Positions 1-8,399 of a stretch of 64,000 bases of DNA are shown here, one piece after another. Below the pieces are notes generated by a model. The model was given only the letters and a program-made list of their open reading frames with translations. It was not told the origin of the DNA and did no database searches. Both the position numbers and the translations under genes were made by a program. Each line of letters opens with the position of its first letter. Within the stretch, counting starts at the first letter, position 1. The DNA comes from Candidatus Babeliales bacterium (lineage in GTDB: Bacteria; Babelota; Babeliae; Babelales; JABDEC01): contig JARLHJ010000046.1 in the NCBI GenBank assembly GCA_031292305.1, positions 22,997-86,996 of the forward strand, in the 5' to 3' direction.

Positions 1-1206
1 TTCTTCGCGGCTTATAATAAAAGCAAGTTTTTGTGCTGCTTTTAAACTAGCATTTATACCCGCAATAATACCTTGACCGGCTGCTTCTTCATAACCTGTT
101 GTACCATTAATTTGGCCAGCTAAAAATAAGCCAGATACTTTTTTTGTTTCTAATGTATGTAAAAGTTGATTTGGATAGACAAAATCATATTCAACAGCAT
201 AACCTGCTTTAGTAATAATTGCATTTTCAAAGCCTGGAATACTTTGAATAAATTTAATTTGCACTTCTAATGGCATAGAAGTTGAAACACCCGCCGGATA
301 CACTTCGTCATAAGATGCATCTTCAGGTTCTACAAAAACATGGTGGCCAGTTTTATCTGGAAATCTTTTTATTTTATCTTCTATAGATGGACAATAACGT
401 GGAGGTTTGCCTTTAATATTTCCCGTTAAAATTGGAGAATGATGCATATTTTCCATGATAATATTATGCGTATTTTCATTTGTATGCGTAATATAGCACG
501 GTAATTTTTGTTCTACTTTTTGGGGATAAAATTCATATAAATAATTTAGTTCTTGTTGATCTTGCATTTCCATTTTGGAAAAATCTAAGCTGTCTTTTTT
601 TAATCTAGGAGGAGTACCTGTCTTTAATCTTCCCATTTTTAGGCCTAAGTCGATTAAAATTTGCGATAAGGTTGTTACTGCCTCTTCCCCTCTTCTGCCA
701 GCTGCATGGTTTACAAAACCAACATGCACAAGACCGTTTAAGAAAGTACCGGTTGTGAGCACTACACAAGGTGCGCTATAAGTTGCATCTTGGGTCTTGA
801 CACCTGTAATTACAGAATTTTGAGTTAAAATTTCTTCAACCTTGCCCTTAGCAAGAGTTAAATTTGGAACATCTAATAACATTTTTTTTGATAGTTGACG
901 ATAAGCTTCTTTATCAATTTGTAATCGCAAGCCTTGAACCGCAGGGCCTTTACTGGTATTAAGCATACGTGCTTGCAAATATGTCTGGCTGCACAATTTA
1001 GGCATTAGTCCACCTAAGGCACTTATTTCAAAAACCATATGTCCCTTGCCAACACCACCTATAGACGGGTTGCATGGCATAAGACCAATTTTATCAAGAT
1101 CTAAGCTTAATAATAAAGTTTTTGAACCCATTTTTGCAGCAGCATGCGCAGCTTCTATACCTGCATGTCCACCACCTACTACTATAACATCAAAATTTGT
1201 ATTCAT
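1..1206 (-). CDS. mnmG: tRNA uridine-5-carboxymethylaminomethyl(34) synthesis enzyme MnmG (GidA), N-terminal 402 residues; 3' end beyond window
   Basis: FAD-dependent partner of MnmE that installs the cmnm5 group on wobble U34 of certain tRNAs in the cytoplasm. The reverse-strand reading begins MNTNFDVIVVGGGHAGIEAA, a Rossmann FAD-binding GxGxxG motif. It continues with PCNPSIGGVGKGH, LGGLMPK, LNTSKGPAVQG and a GTFLNG stretch, all hallmarks of the family. The frame stays open to base 1, where the FIISREE segment of the family is reached, so about two thirds of the usual ~620 residues is present. The ATG at 1204-1206 has an AGG-type ribosome site about 7 nt upstream. The segment between GLMPK and LNTSKGPAVQG (CSQTYLQARM) departs from the usual proteobacterial sequence, which suggests a divergent lineage. 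The call is secure. Confidence 0.95.
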   Translation of the reverse strand, partial: MNTNFDVIVVGGGHAGIEAAHAAAKMGSKTLLLSLDLDKIGLMPCNPSIGGVGKGHMVFEISALGGLMPKLCSQTYLQARMLNTSKGPAVQGLRLQIDKEAYRQLSKKMLLDVPNLTLAKGKVEEILTQNSVITGVKTQDATYSAPCVVLTTGTFLNGLVHVGFVNHAAGRRGEEAVTTLSQILIDLGLKMGRLKTGTPPRLKKDSLDFSKMEMQDQQELNYLYEFYPQKVEQKLPCYITHTNENTHNIIMENMHHSPILTGNIKGKPPRYCPSIEDKIKRFPDKTGHHVFVEPEDASYDEVYPAGVSTSMPLEVQIKFIQSIPGFENAIITKAGYAVEYDFVYPNQLLHTLETKKVSGLFLAGQINGTTGYEEAAGQGIIAGINASLKAAQKLAFIISREE

Positions 1207-1227
1207 AATAAACCTACCAAAGAAGAG

Positions 1228-1270
1228 AAAAAAAAATCGCGGTAAACCCTATAATTAGAGTTTACCGCGA
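1228..1270 (-). terminator. Rho-independent terminator of the 1294-1791 gene
   Basis: A 10-bp perfect stem (TCGCGGTAAA at 1237-1246 with TTTACCGCGA at 1261-1270) is followed on the minus strand by a run of nine T (A run at 1228-1236). It lies just past the stop of the minus-strand gene and before mnmG, so mnmG probably has its own promoter. Confidence 0.85.
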
Positions 1271-1293
1271 TAAGATTATTATTTCAATTTATG

Positions 1294-1791
1294 TTATTGC
1301 TTTAATTTAGATGAGATAACATCCCACATTTCTTTATATTTCTTTGTAGCAACAATAGCCTTAACCTTATTTGTCACCTTTTCTGGTGCTTTACTTTTAA
1401 GTTGCGGTAAAATCATAAAGAAGAATGTAGTTGCACTACTGCATTCTTTATTTTTCTTTAAGTATTCAGCCAATTCTTTATATTTAATTGTTGTTTTATT
1501 TTTATCAAACAAATATGTTATAAAATCAACATGGAATTCAAAATTATCTTTATGGTTTTCATCAAACAGATTTTCGATGATAGCCATTAAAACGTCTTCT
1601 TTTTCTTCTACAGTTAACTTTTCTAACGCTTTTGTACCAAATTTAAATTTTTTATTTTCTGCGATTGCTGCAACTTTACCACGATAGATTGTTTCTATCG
1701 GCACAGCAGCTTTCACCTTAGTATCACAATTTGCACTCACATAACCAGTTGCTAATAATAAACCAAGTACTAATTTAGTTTTCGTTTTCAT
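1294..1791 (-). CDS. Exported protein of unknown function (165 aa)
   Basis: No family recognised. The protein starts MKTKTKLVLGLLLATGYVSA, a clear Sec signal peptide, followed by CDTK, and then about 140 lysine-rich, probably helical residues. A longer frame starts at 1815, but the ATG at 1789-1791 is preferred. It has a GGAG ribosome site 5 nt upstream, and the signal peptide then begins properly at residue 1. The product is probably periplasmic or released. It is monocistronic, with its own terminator at 1228-1270. Confidence 0.75.
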   Translation of the reverse strand: MKTKTKLVLGLLLATGYVSANCDTKVKAAVPIETIYRGKVAAIAENKKFKFGTKALEKLTVEEKEDVLMAIIENLFDENHKDNFEFHVDFITYLFDKNKTTIKYKELAEYLKKNKECSSATTFFFMILPQLKSKAPEKVTNKVKAIVATKKYKEMWDVISSKLKQ

Positions 1792-1967
1792 AAGTTCTCC
1801 TACGATTATTTTCAAATTTTTAAGTTCAAATTCTATTATCTATGAAGAATTAATAATGTAATATCAAATCTAATACTTATCACTAAGCATAAATTATTAT
1901 TGAAAGTTAGTCAAAAGGGGGGTATCCTAAGGTTTAAAAACAGTTTTTAAAGAAATAAATTCATACC

Positions 1968-3032
1968 ATGATATATCATTTATCCCTATTTTTAAGGCAA
2001 TATTATTCCTTTTTTAATATTTTTCATTACGTTTCATTCAGATCAATGGCCGCATTACTTACTTCTTTAATATTTTCTTTCTTATTCGGCAATTGGTTTA
2101 TTCAAAAATCTAGCCAGTTTTTTAAATCTGGACCCAGAGAGCATACACCTGAAAATCATCAAAAAAAAGGCAACATGCCATCCATGGGTGGTATCTTTAT
2201 ATTAGCTAACGTATTAATTTCTATACTATTGTGGAATAACTTATCTGATATTAAAGTTTGGCTAATGTTTTTTTGCCTAGTTATTTTTGGACTTATAGGC
2301 CTACTTGATGATATAAACAAAATAAAGAAAAAAAAGGGAATTTCAGCACGAGGCAAATTCTTACTTCAAGCAGGTTCAGCTGCCTTAATAATTATAGGCT
2401 GGTTATATTTGGCACACCCTGAAACAACTATATGCTTTCCTTTTTTTAAGCACTTTCAACCTAATATAGGTTTATTTATAATCCCTTGGGCAATATTTAT
2501 TATTGTTGGCTGCAGCAATGCAGTAAACCTTACAGACGGTTTAGATGGGCTTGCCATTAGCTCTTTGATTCTTAATTTTATGACCTTTGCTTTAATTTCT
2601 TATTTTGCAGGTAACATCATAATATCAACCTATTTAAATATCCCTTTTGCAGCTTGTGCTGAGCTAACCATAATTGGGGGTTCTTTAATAGGAGCATCAT
2701 TAGGTTTTTTATGGTACAACACTTATCCGGCTCAAATTTTTATGGGAGATGTTGGTGCTTTATCTTTAGGTGCTGGCCTTGGCTTAATGGCTTTAATGAC
2801 CAAACAAGAAATTTTATTAATAATTTCCGGCGGTTTGTTTGTGATGGAAACCCTTTCTGTTATAATTCAGGTTTTATCTTTTAGATATTTAAAACGCAGA
2901 ATGTTTAAAATGGCACCCCTTCATCACCATTTTGAACTTATGGGCTGGCCAGAATCTAAAATCACTGTGCGCTTTGCAATAATTTCTATAATTCTTTGCA
3001 TGGTTGCTTTAATGACATTAAAAATGCGTTAA
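1968..3032 (+). CDS. mraY: Phospho-N-acetylmuramoyl-pentapeptide-transferase MraY
   Basis: Integral inner-membrane enzyme that transfers phospho-MurNAc-pentapeptide from UDP to undecaprenyl phosphate, giving lipid I of peptidoglycan synthesis. At 354 residues it has the family length. Visible signatures are MPSMGGIFI near residue 70, the Asp pair LLDD at 114-115, NLTDGLDGLA at 187-196, FMGDVGAL near 258 and APLHHHFE near 323. About ten hydrophobic segments are spread through the protein. The start aligns with the N-termini of known MraY proteins (LRQYYSFFNIFHYVSFR), although the ribosome site (AAAGAAA) is weak. It stands alone rather than in a mur/fts cluster. Its presence argues that the organism makes peptidoglycan. 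Confidence 0.97.
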   Translation: MIYHLSLFLRQYYSFFNIFHYVSFRSMAALLTSLIFSFLFGNWFIQKSSQFFKSGPREHTPENHQKKGNMPSMGGIFILANVLISILLWNNLSDIKVWLMFFCLVIFGLIGLLDDINKIKKKKGISARGKFLLQAGSAALIIIGWLYLAHPETTICFPFFKHFQPNIGLFIIPWAIFIIVGCSNAVNLTDGLDGLAISSLILNFMTFALISYFAGNIIISTYLNIPFAACAELTIIGGSLIGASLGFLWYNTYPAQIFMGDVGALSLGAGLGLMALMTKQEILLIISGGLFVMETLSVIIQVLSFRYLKRRMFKMAPLHHHFELMGWPESKITVRFAIISIILCMVALMTLKMR

Positions 3033-3115
3033 TTATTAGTTACCAGAAAGCAATTTACTAATATTTTTAATCTTGTTAACATATAAATATTATAAACTTA
3101 AAAACTAGGCGTTAC

Positions 3116-4876
3116 ATGAAATTCACATCTACTAAATCATTACTATTATTAGTTTTAATTTTAACACAATTACAACCTTGCAACATTAATGGCTTAGAAA
3201 GTTCTAAACAAATTTTAAATACTATTAAAAACCCAAAAGTAATTGCAGGTACAGCATTAGCTGCAGCAATGGGGCGCTACTTATGGCTTAACTATAAAAA
3301 ACCTGGGGAAGAAAAATTAACTCAGTTTTATAAAAACAGAAAAGAAAAAAATATTATTAAAGGTTCTATAACTGCCATTTTAGGCGGCTACCTTGGATAT
3401 AAGGCGTACAAATCACCTCAAGACATTATAAATTTCTTTAAAAACCCAGATAATATACATTTAGTTGCAAGTCGTATGCTTTCAGCATATGTAATTTTAA
3501 TAATATCAAATTTGCTAATCAACAATAATAAAGCAGCTAGAGTATTTTATGCGCATGATATTAAAGAAAGATTTAGTTCAGTAGCCGGTGCGCAGGGAGC
3601 AAAAGAAGAATTACAAGAAGTTATAAGTTTTTTAAAACACCCGGAATTATTTGAAAATGTTGGTACAAAAATTCGTCATGGCGTTTTATTAACTGGTTCA
3701 CCAGGTAATGGTAAAACTATGCTTGCAAAAGCGACCGCAGGTGAAGCAAATTGTCCATTTTTACATATTACTGGTTCTGAATTTGTTGAAATGTATGTTG
3801 GTGTAGGTGCATCTAGAGTAAGAAAAGTATTTGACCAAGCAAAAGCATTAGCTCCATGCATTATTTTTATAGATGAAATCGATTCACTTGCACACAAAAG
3901 ATCAACAGGTGGTTCAGGCGGAGACAATGAACACAATCAAACAATCAACGAACTTTTATCACAAATGGATGGCTTTGAAAAATCTAATGCTCCAATTATA
4001 ATTATAGGTGCTACAAATAAACCAGAAATGCTTGATGATGCAATTTTAAGACCAGGTAGATTTGATAGTAAAATTGAAGTTTCTTTACCAGACATCGCAA
4101 GCCGCGAAGCAATATTAAAAATACATGCAAAAGAATATAAAATGCATTATGCAATCGATTTTAGTCAACTTGCTAAATTTACAATGGGCTTTTCTGGCGC
4201 TGATCTTGCAAATTTAATTAATGAAGCTGCTCATATTGCAGCTACTAAAAAACAAAAAACCATTACTATGGATAACTTTAGTGTTGCATATGATAAGGTT
4301 GCATTAGGCAAAGAAACTAAAAAGAAAGTTACACAAGAAGAAAGAAAAATTACTGCTTATCATGAAGCTGGTCATGCATTAGTTCAATTTTTAACACCTA
4401 ATTCAAAAAACTCTATAGACAAAGTAACTATTGTACCTCGTGGCCATGCTGGTGGCTTTACACGTTTTGTTCCAAATGAAGAATTACAATTTCAATTTAA
4501 AGATGATCTTCTTAATGATGTAAAAGTTTATTTAGGCGGACGAATTGCCGAACAAATAATTTTTAATAAAGTTACTGGCGGCGCAAGTAATGACTTACAA
4601 AAAGCAACACAAATAATTAGAGCTATAGTTTGCAATTACGGCATGACAGACAAACTGGGAACTGTTGTTTATACCCAAAACAATAATGGAACAATTAATT
4701 ATTCACAAGACACAGGCAAAAAAATTGATGAAGAAGTTTTAGAAATTATGAATAGTTGTTATAAAGAAGTTGAAGATTTACTTACTAAAAATAAAGATAA
4801 ATTAGAAAAACTTGCACAAGAATTGTTATTACATGAAACCTTGAGTGGTGAGCAAGTTAAAAAACTATTTAATTAA
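3116..4876 (+). CDS. ftsH: FtsH-type ATP-dependent zinc metalloprotease with an unusual exported N-terminus
   Basis: AAA+ membrane protease that degrades misfolded or regulatory membrane and soluble proteins. Walker A GSPGNGKT is at 194-201, Walker B IIFIDEID at 249-256 and the second region of homology RPGRFD at 312-317. The zinc site HEAGH is at 416-420, with the third ligand Asp in GGASNDL near 493, so both activities should be intact. The N-terminal ~140 residues are odd: a cleavable-looking signal sequence (residues 1-25), then two Gly/Ala-rich weakly hydrophobic stretches and one good membrane segment (121-137). The usual FtsH N-terminus is two membrane spans around a periplasmic domain. 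Length 586 is slightly short. The ribosome site AGGCG lies upstream. The protease call is firm; equivalence to the housekeeping FtsH is less sure. Confidence 0.9.
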   Translation: MKFTSTKSLLLLVLILTQLQPCNINGLESSKQILNTIKNPKVIAGTALAAAMGRYLWLNYKKPGEEKLTQFYKNRKEKNIIKGSITAILGGYLGYKAYKSPQDIINFFKNPDNIHLVASRMLSAYVILIISNLLINNNKAARVFYAHDIKERFSSVAGAQGAKEELQEVISFLKHPELFENVGTKIRHGVLLTGSPGNGKTMLAKATAGEANCPFLHITGSEFVEMYVGVGASRVRKVFDQAKALAPCIIFIDEIDSLAHKRSTGGSGGDNEHNQTINELLSQMDGFEKSNAPIIIIGATNKPEMLDDAILRPGRFDSKIEVSLPDIASREAILKIHAKEYKMHYAIDFSQLAKFTMGFSGADLANLINEAAHIAATKKQKTITMDNFSVAYDKVALGKETKKKVTQEERKITAYHEAGHALVQFLTPNSKNSIDKVTIVPRGHAGGFTRFVPNEELQFQFKDDLLNDVKVYLGGRIAEQIIFNKVTGGASNDLQKATQIIRAIVCNYGMTDKLGTVVYTQNNNGTINYSQDTGKKIDEEVLEIMNSCYKEVEDLLTKNKDKLEKLAQELLLHETLSGEQVKKLFN

Positions 4877-4891
4877 TAATTGTTAAAAAAT

Positions 4892-4933
4892 AAAAAGCAT
4901 CAAATTAGTTTATAAGCTAATTTGATGCTTTTT
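4892..4933. terminator. Bidirectional terminator between convergent genes
   Basis: A 17-bp perfect stem (left arm 4892-4908, right arm 4917-4933, loop 8 nt) starts with A5 and ends with T5. It can therefore stop transcription from ftsH (plus) and from the 4973-6070 gene (minus). Confidence 0.9.
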
Positions 4934-4972
4934 GATATTCATCTCATTTCTTTTTTATTTTTTATCTCAGTA

Positions 4973-6070
4973 CTATTTTGCTTTTTCATTTAATAAAAAC
5001 TCTTTAATGTAATCCACGTACTTTAAACCATTTTCAATCAAAGATTGCTTATACTTTTGAAGTTTTATGATGGTTTCTTGAGAAAGTGCTTGTGGTTTTT
5101 TCAATAATTCATTTACTAGACGAATCATTTCAATATTACATGTTACGCCATAACCTTTACTATTAATCGCCCAATCTCTCCAGACAAGCAACAATTCTGC
5201 TTTTTTTTCTAAATCTTCATGTGCAGTTCCACCTGGAATGGGTGCATTGTAAGCATTATTAAATTCTTCTATCTGTTTTTTAGTAAATATATTAGACAAA
5301 GCAGGATATCTTGCAGATATTACAACTTCAATTATTTCCTTTAACTTATCAGGATATTCATTACGAGCATATGCAATAATAGCTTTAAAAGCTCGTGATT
5401 GATCTTCAGACAAAACTCCAGCTTCAATTAATCTGTTTGCCATTGTTGCCATTTCTAATTTATTTCTAGAAATATGATAACCTTTTGCAGGAGTAATCCA
5501 ATATTTAATTACCGCTTCAATTGCTTCTGCTGGAGTCAATTGATTTTTATTAAAATGGGCAAACAGAATAGGGTATTTATCTTCATCAATTTTAATTGTT
5601 TTCATATCACTTATAGCTTGAACAGGTTTAGCATATTTAGCTAAATATGGCTTAATATCTTCCGGATAGCGCTTTGTTTCTTCAGAAATTATTTCTTCCA
5701 ATTCATGTTTTGTGTTTTGGGAAACTCCATTTAAATCTTTAATTCTATTTGCTAATCCAGCTATTTCTAAACTCCATTCTTTTATGTTTACAGCTGGATT
5801 CCACCGACGACCACAGTTTGCAAAATTTATTAACGCTTTTCCCTTGACATCATTATCAGCTTTTTTAAATTGATTAGTAAGCCAATTTTTTTCATTTGCA
5901 ACTACGAATAATATATTAGGATACTCTTCTTTTGTTATTTCAATTGTATCTTTATTTTCTGAGCTTGAAGCTGCAAAAGAACTCGCAACTGAGCGAACAA
6001 TGTGATCAGCACTAAATATGCTTCCTGAAAATATAAGAAAGAAATACAATACAGTATTTTTGATAGTCAT
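4973..6070 (-). CDS. Exported protein with three copies of a ~95-residue repeat (365 aa)
   Basis: Not a family I recognise. A signal peptide ends near FSGSIFSA (residue ~21). The rest appears to be three diverged copies of one helical unit. Each opens with a YP-x-(I/L) motif (EEYPNI, DKYPIL, ARYPAL), then carries a W/GY-containing stretch, N-x3-I/M-x2-L-x-N/A-x-L and an LS-x-(E/D) turn. The next gene on the same strand (6207-6608) encodes one copy of the same unit. The ATG at 6070 is preceded by AGGGG. Export and repetition suggest a periplasmic or secreted interaction protein, but nothing identifies a partner. Confidence 0.75.
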   Translation of the reverse strand: MTIKNTVLYFFLIFSGSIFSADHIVRSVASSFAASSSENKDTIEITKEEYPNILFVVANEKNWLTNQFKKADNDVKGKALINFANCGRRWNPAVNIKEWSLEIAGLANRIKDLNGVSQNTKHELEEIISEETKRYPEDIKPYLAKYAKPVQAISDMKTIKIDEDKYPILFAHFNKNQLTPAEAIEAVIKYWITPAKGYHISRNKLEMATMANRLIEAGVLSEDQSRAFKAIIAYARNEYPDKLKEIIEVVISARYPALSNIFTKKQIEEFNNAYNAPIPGGTAHEDLEKKAELLLVWRDWAINSKGYGVTCNIEMIRLVNELLKKPQALSQETIIKLQKYKQSLIENGLKYVDYIKEFLLNEKAK

Positions 6071-6206
6071 AAAAACCCCTATTAATTTAATATATATTTT
6101 AAAATCTAAACAAATGATTCCAATATAAATATATCCTATTTAAGTCAAAAAATGCAATATTTAAAGGGTTTTTTAGCAATTTTCAGGGTAATTTATAACA
6201 AATATC

Positions 6207-6608
6207 TTAATTGTATGCTTCAGGGTTAAAATAGTCGTTATTACTACCTTCTATAGCTTCAGATAAATCATTTAATTCATATCTTTCTCGAATTTTATCT
6301 AAACAACTAGTAAGATTTGACTTATCTTCTTCACTAATTTCTAAAGTTAATAGTTCATTAATTAATATAATAATTTGCTGTGCTTTTTCTTTTTGATAAT
6401 CAAGACTTCCCCAATGTAGCGGATTATTAGAAAAATAAATTATTCCTTTTATCTTTCCATGTAAATCAGCAGCATTAAAATCCTTAGCAAAGTCTATAAA
6501 TCTTGATAACAATGGATATTTCTGAGATGTGATTATATTTTCTTCTGCACAAAAACTAATAGCTGCAAATAATAGTCCACTGCAAATTATAACTTTTTTA
6601 ATGAACAT
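6207..6608 (-). CDS. Small exported protein with a single copy of the YP-repeat (133 aa)
   Basis: The signal peptide MFIKKVIICSGLLFAAISFC is followed by one helical unit beginning QKYPLLSRF. It resembles the three repeat units of the 4973-6070 product. The C-terminus is acidic (EAIEGSNND). The ribosome site AAGGA sits about 6 nt upstream of the ATG. It lies upstream of the three-repeat gene on the same strand with a ~136-nt gap, so the two are probably tandem duplicates that diverged. Function unknown. Confidence 0.7.
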   Translation of the reverse strand: MFIKKVIICSGLLFAAISFCAEENIITSQKYPLLSRFIDFAKDFNAADLHGKIKGIIYFSNNPLHWGSLDYQKEKAQQIIILINELLTLEISEEDKSNLTSCLDKIRERYELNDLSEAIEGSNNDYFNPEAYN

Positions 6609-6721
6609 AAAAAATCCTTATTTAAAAAAAGTATTTAAGCATGTTTCTTAATCCCTTTATTTTTATAACACATCTATTATAAAATACTAAAAAAGGTTGG
6701 GGCAATAATTAGGGTAAAGTA

Positions 6722-7039
6722 ATGAAACAATTTAATTTAATAATTTTCTTTTTAGAAAACTTAATGTCATCAAAGACTACCACAATTAATGAAATGGAAA
6801 TGATAGAAACTTTGGCAAAAGAAGTTTATGCTCATTTGCCAGAAAGTGAAGCAATTGAACATATTAAATGTGATTTAAAAGAAATAAAATATTTTAAGCG
6901 TGACCAAAAATTATATAAAGTTGTGCAAGAGCATGAAAATATTTTTATTATTAATGTTAGCAGCGACTTGGCTCACACTATACCTGATTCATCAATTTAT
7001 GTGTTTAAGAATAACAAGAATTCTCAAAAACATTCTTAA
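6722..7039 (+). CDS. Hypothetical small protein (105 aa)
   Basis: No recognised domain. A short hydrophobic start (MKQFNLIIFFLENL) is followed by a charged, probably alpha/beta region. The ATG at 6722 has AGGG eight bases upstream; a second in-frame ATG at 6764 lacks a ribosome site. The stop overlaps by 4 nt the stop of the convergent permease gene. An overlapping shorter frame at 6900-7085 is judged a shadow. Confidence 0.5.
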   Translation: MKQFNLIIFFLENLMSSKTTTINEMEMIETLAKEVYAHLPESEAIEHIKCDLKEIKYFKRDQKLYKVVQEHENIFIINVSSDLAHTIPDSSIYVFKNNKNSQKHS

Positions 7040-8334
7040 GCTTTTAAATTCTTATTATTATAAACAAACATTAATATCCCCATAGCAAGTAAAGATAAGA
7101 ATATTAAAAAGTGAACTCCACCGGAAATAAATGTTTGCCTGATGCAAATAATTAATAAACCACAACAGTTTATAGTAGCAATTAAACCAAGCCAAAAATA
7201 GTTTGATCTCTTATGCACGCTTGACCAAAAAAGTGATAATGCACTTATCATAAATGCAGATAAATTACCAAAGGCTGCAATTTGCTGTAAAGGCACATTG
7301 TTACCTTGGGTTATTAATAAATAAAAAAGACATATAAATGTTTCTGATAAAACACAAAATATAGGAATATTAAAACTGTTTAGCTTTGAAAATGTCGGGG
7401 CCCAGAAAATATGATTGTTTTCAGCTAAAGCATATAAATTCCAACTATTACTAAATAAAATACCATAGGCACCCCCTAAAGCAGAACAGCCTATTGCCAA
7501 TTGTAGTAAAGCAGTGATTTTCAATCTAAGAAATTCTTGTGCTGGAAATACTTTATTTAATAATAATGGAAATGCCTCAAAATAGCTTCCAGCATTTTGC
7601 ACTTCATCACCAAGCACCATAAAAAATAAAAAGTTAGATAGTACACATATAAAAACAACAATCCCAAAAGATACTAAAACTGCAAGTGGTGCATTGCGAT
7701 CAGGGTTTTTTATATGCCTGCTTAATGAGGCTGCAGCTTCAAAACCTGCAAATGCAAATACTACAAAAGGAATAATTGGCAATACCCCTTGCCATACCAT
7801 AAATTCTGAAGATAAATTACCAGGATTTAATAAAAATATACCTGATAAAATAATAAATAAAATAGGAATAGCCTTAAATACAATAAAAGCATATTGAACT
7901 ATACTTCCAAGCTTTAAATTTTGCATATTTAAATAAGAAAATAAGCTAATAATTATAACATCTATTACAAGTGTATTCACAACTGCCAAAGCTGGAATTA
8001 AAGATTGAACAATTAATGTAAAAAAATGTATCAAGACAGTCGCAGATGCTAATTTACCTACAAAATAGATCCAGGTTGCTAAAAAGCCAAAAAAACTATT
8101 TATTTCTTGCGAGCCAAATGTATAAAAAGAACCACCTGGATATTTTTGTAATAATTTTGCAATAGCCAAAACTATAGGAAACATTAACAATCCTATAACT
8201 GCATAAACGAAAGCACTTAATACACCGGTTGCTTTTGATAATTGCAACAAGTTCATAAAAATGCCTGAACCTAACATAATGTTAATATTGATTAATATCG
8301 CTGCAGGCAAAGAAAGTTTATATTCAGATGACAT
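7036..8334 (-). CDS. APC-superfamily amino-acid permease
   Basis: Inner-membrane secondary transporter of 432 residues with about 12 hydrophobic spans. The start SLPAAILININIMLGSGIF is the TM1 signature of amino acid/polyamine/organocation carriers, whose unwound GSGIF loop binds the substrate. Further family-like segments include KYPGGSFYTFG and FAFAGFEAAASLSRHIKNP (TM6). Host-dependent bacteria commonly carry such permeases to import host amino acids; the substrate here cannot be read from sequence. The ribosome site (AAGGCC) and start codon lie inside one arm of an inverted repeat described separately. Confidence 0.9.
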   Translation of the reverse strand: MSSEYKLSLPAAILININIMLGSGIFMNLLQLSKATGVLSAFVYAVIGLLMFPIVLAIAKLLQKYPGGSFYTFGSQEINSFFGFLATWIYFVGKLASATVLIHFFTLIVQSLIPALAVVNTLVIDVIIISLFSYLNMQNLKLGSIVQYAFIVFKAIPILFIILSGIFLLNPGNLSSEFMVWQGVLPIIPFVVFAFAGFEAAASLSRHIKNPDRNAPLAVLVSFGIVVFICVLSNFLFFMVLGDEVQNAGSYFEAFPLLLNKVFPAQEFLRLKITALLQLAIGCSALGGAYGILFSNSWNLYALAENNHIFWAPTFSKLNSFNIPIFCVLSETFICLFYLLITQGNNVPLQQIAAFGNLSAFMISALSLFWSSVHKRSNYFWLGLIATINCCGLLIICIRQTFISGGVHFLIFLSLLAMGILMFVYNNKNLKA

Positions 8335-8389
8335 TTAGGCCTTTCTATAAGATTTTAATTTAATTTCAATCCTATCATAAAGGCCTAAA
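8334..8389 (-). promoter_or_regulatory. Inverted repeat across the permease ribosome-binding site
   Basis: TTTAGGCCTTT (8334-8344) pairs perfectly with AAAGGCCTAAA (8379-8389), with 34 nt between. On the minus strand the downstream arm covers the Shine-Dalgarno sequence and touches the ATG of the permease, while the upstream arm lies just past the stop of the phospholipase gene (8400). In a read-through transcript the hairpin would hide the ribosome site. There is no T run, so simple termination is unlikely. Confidence 0.5.
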
Positions 8390-8399
8390 TTGTATATTG

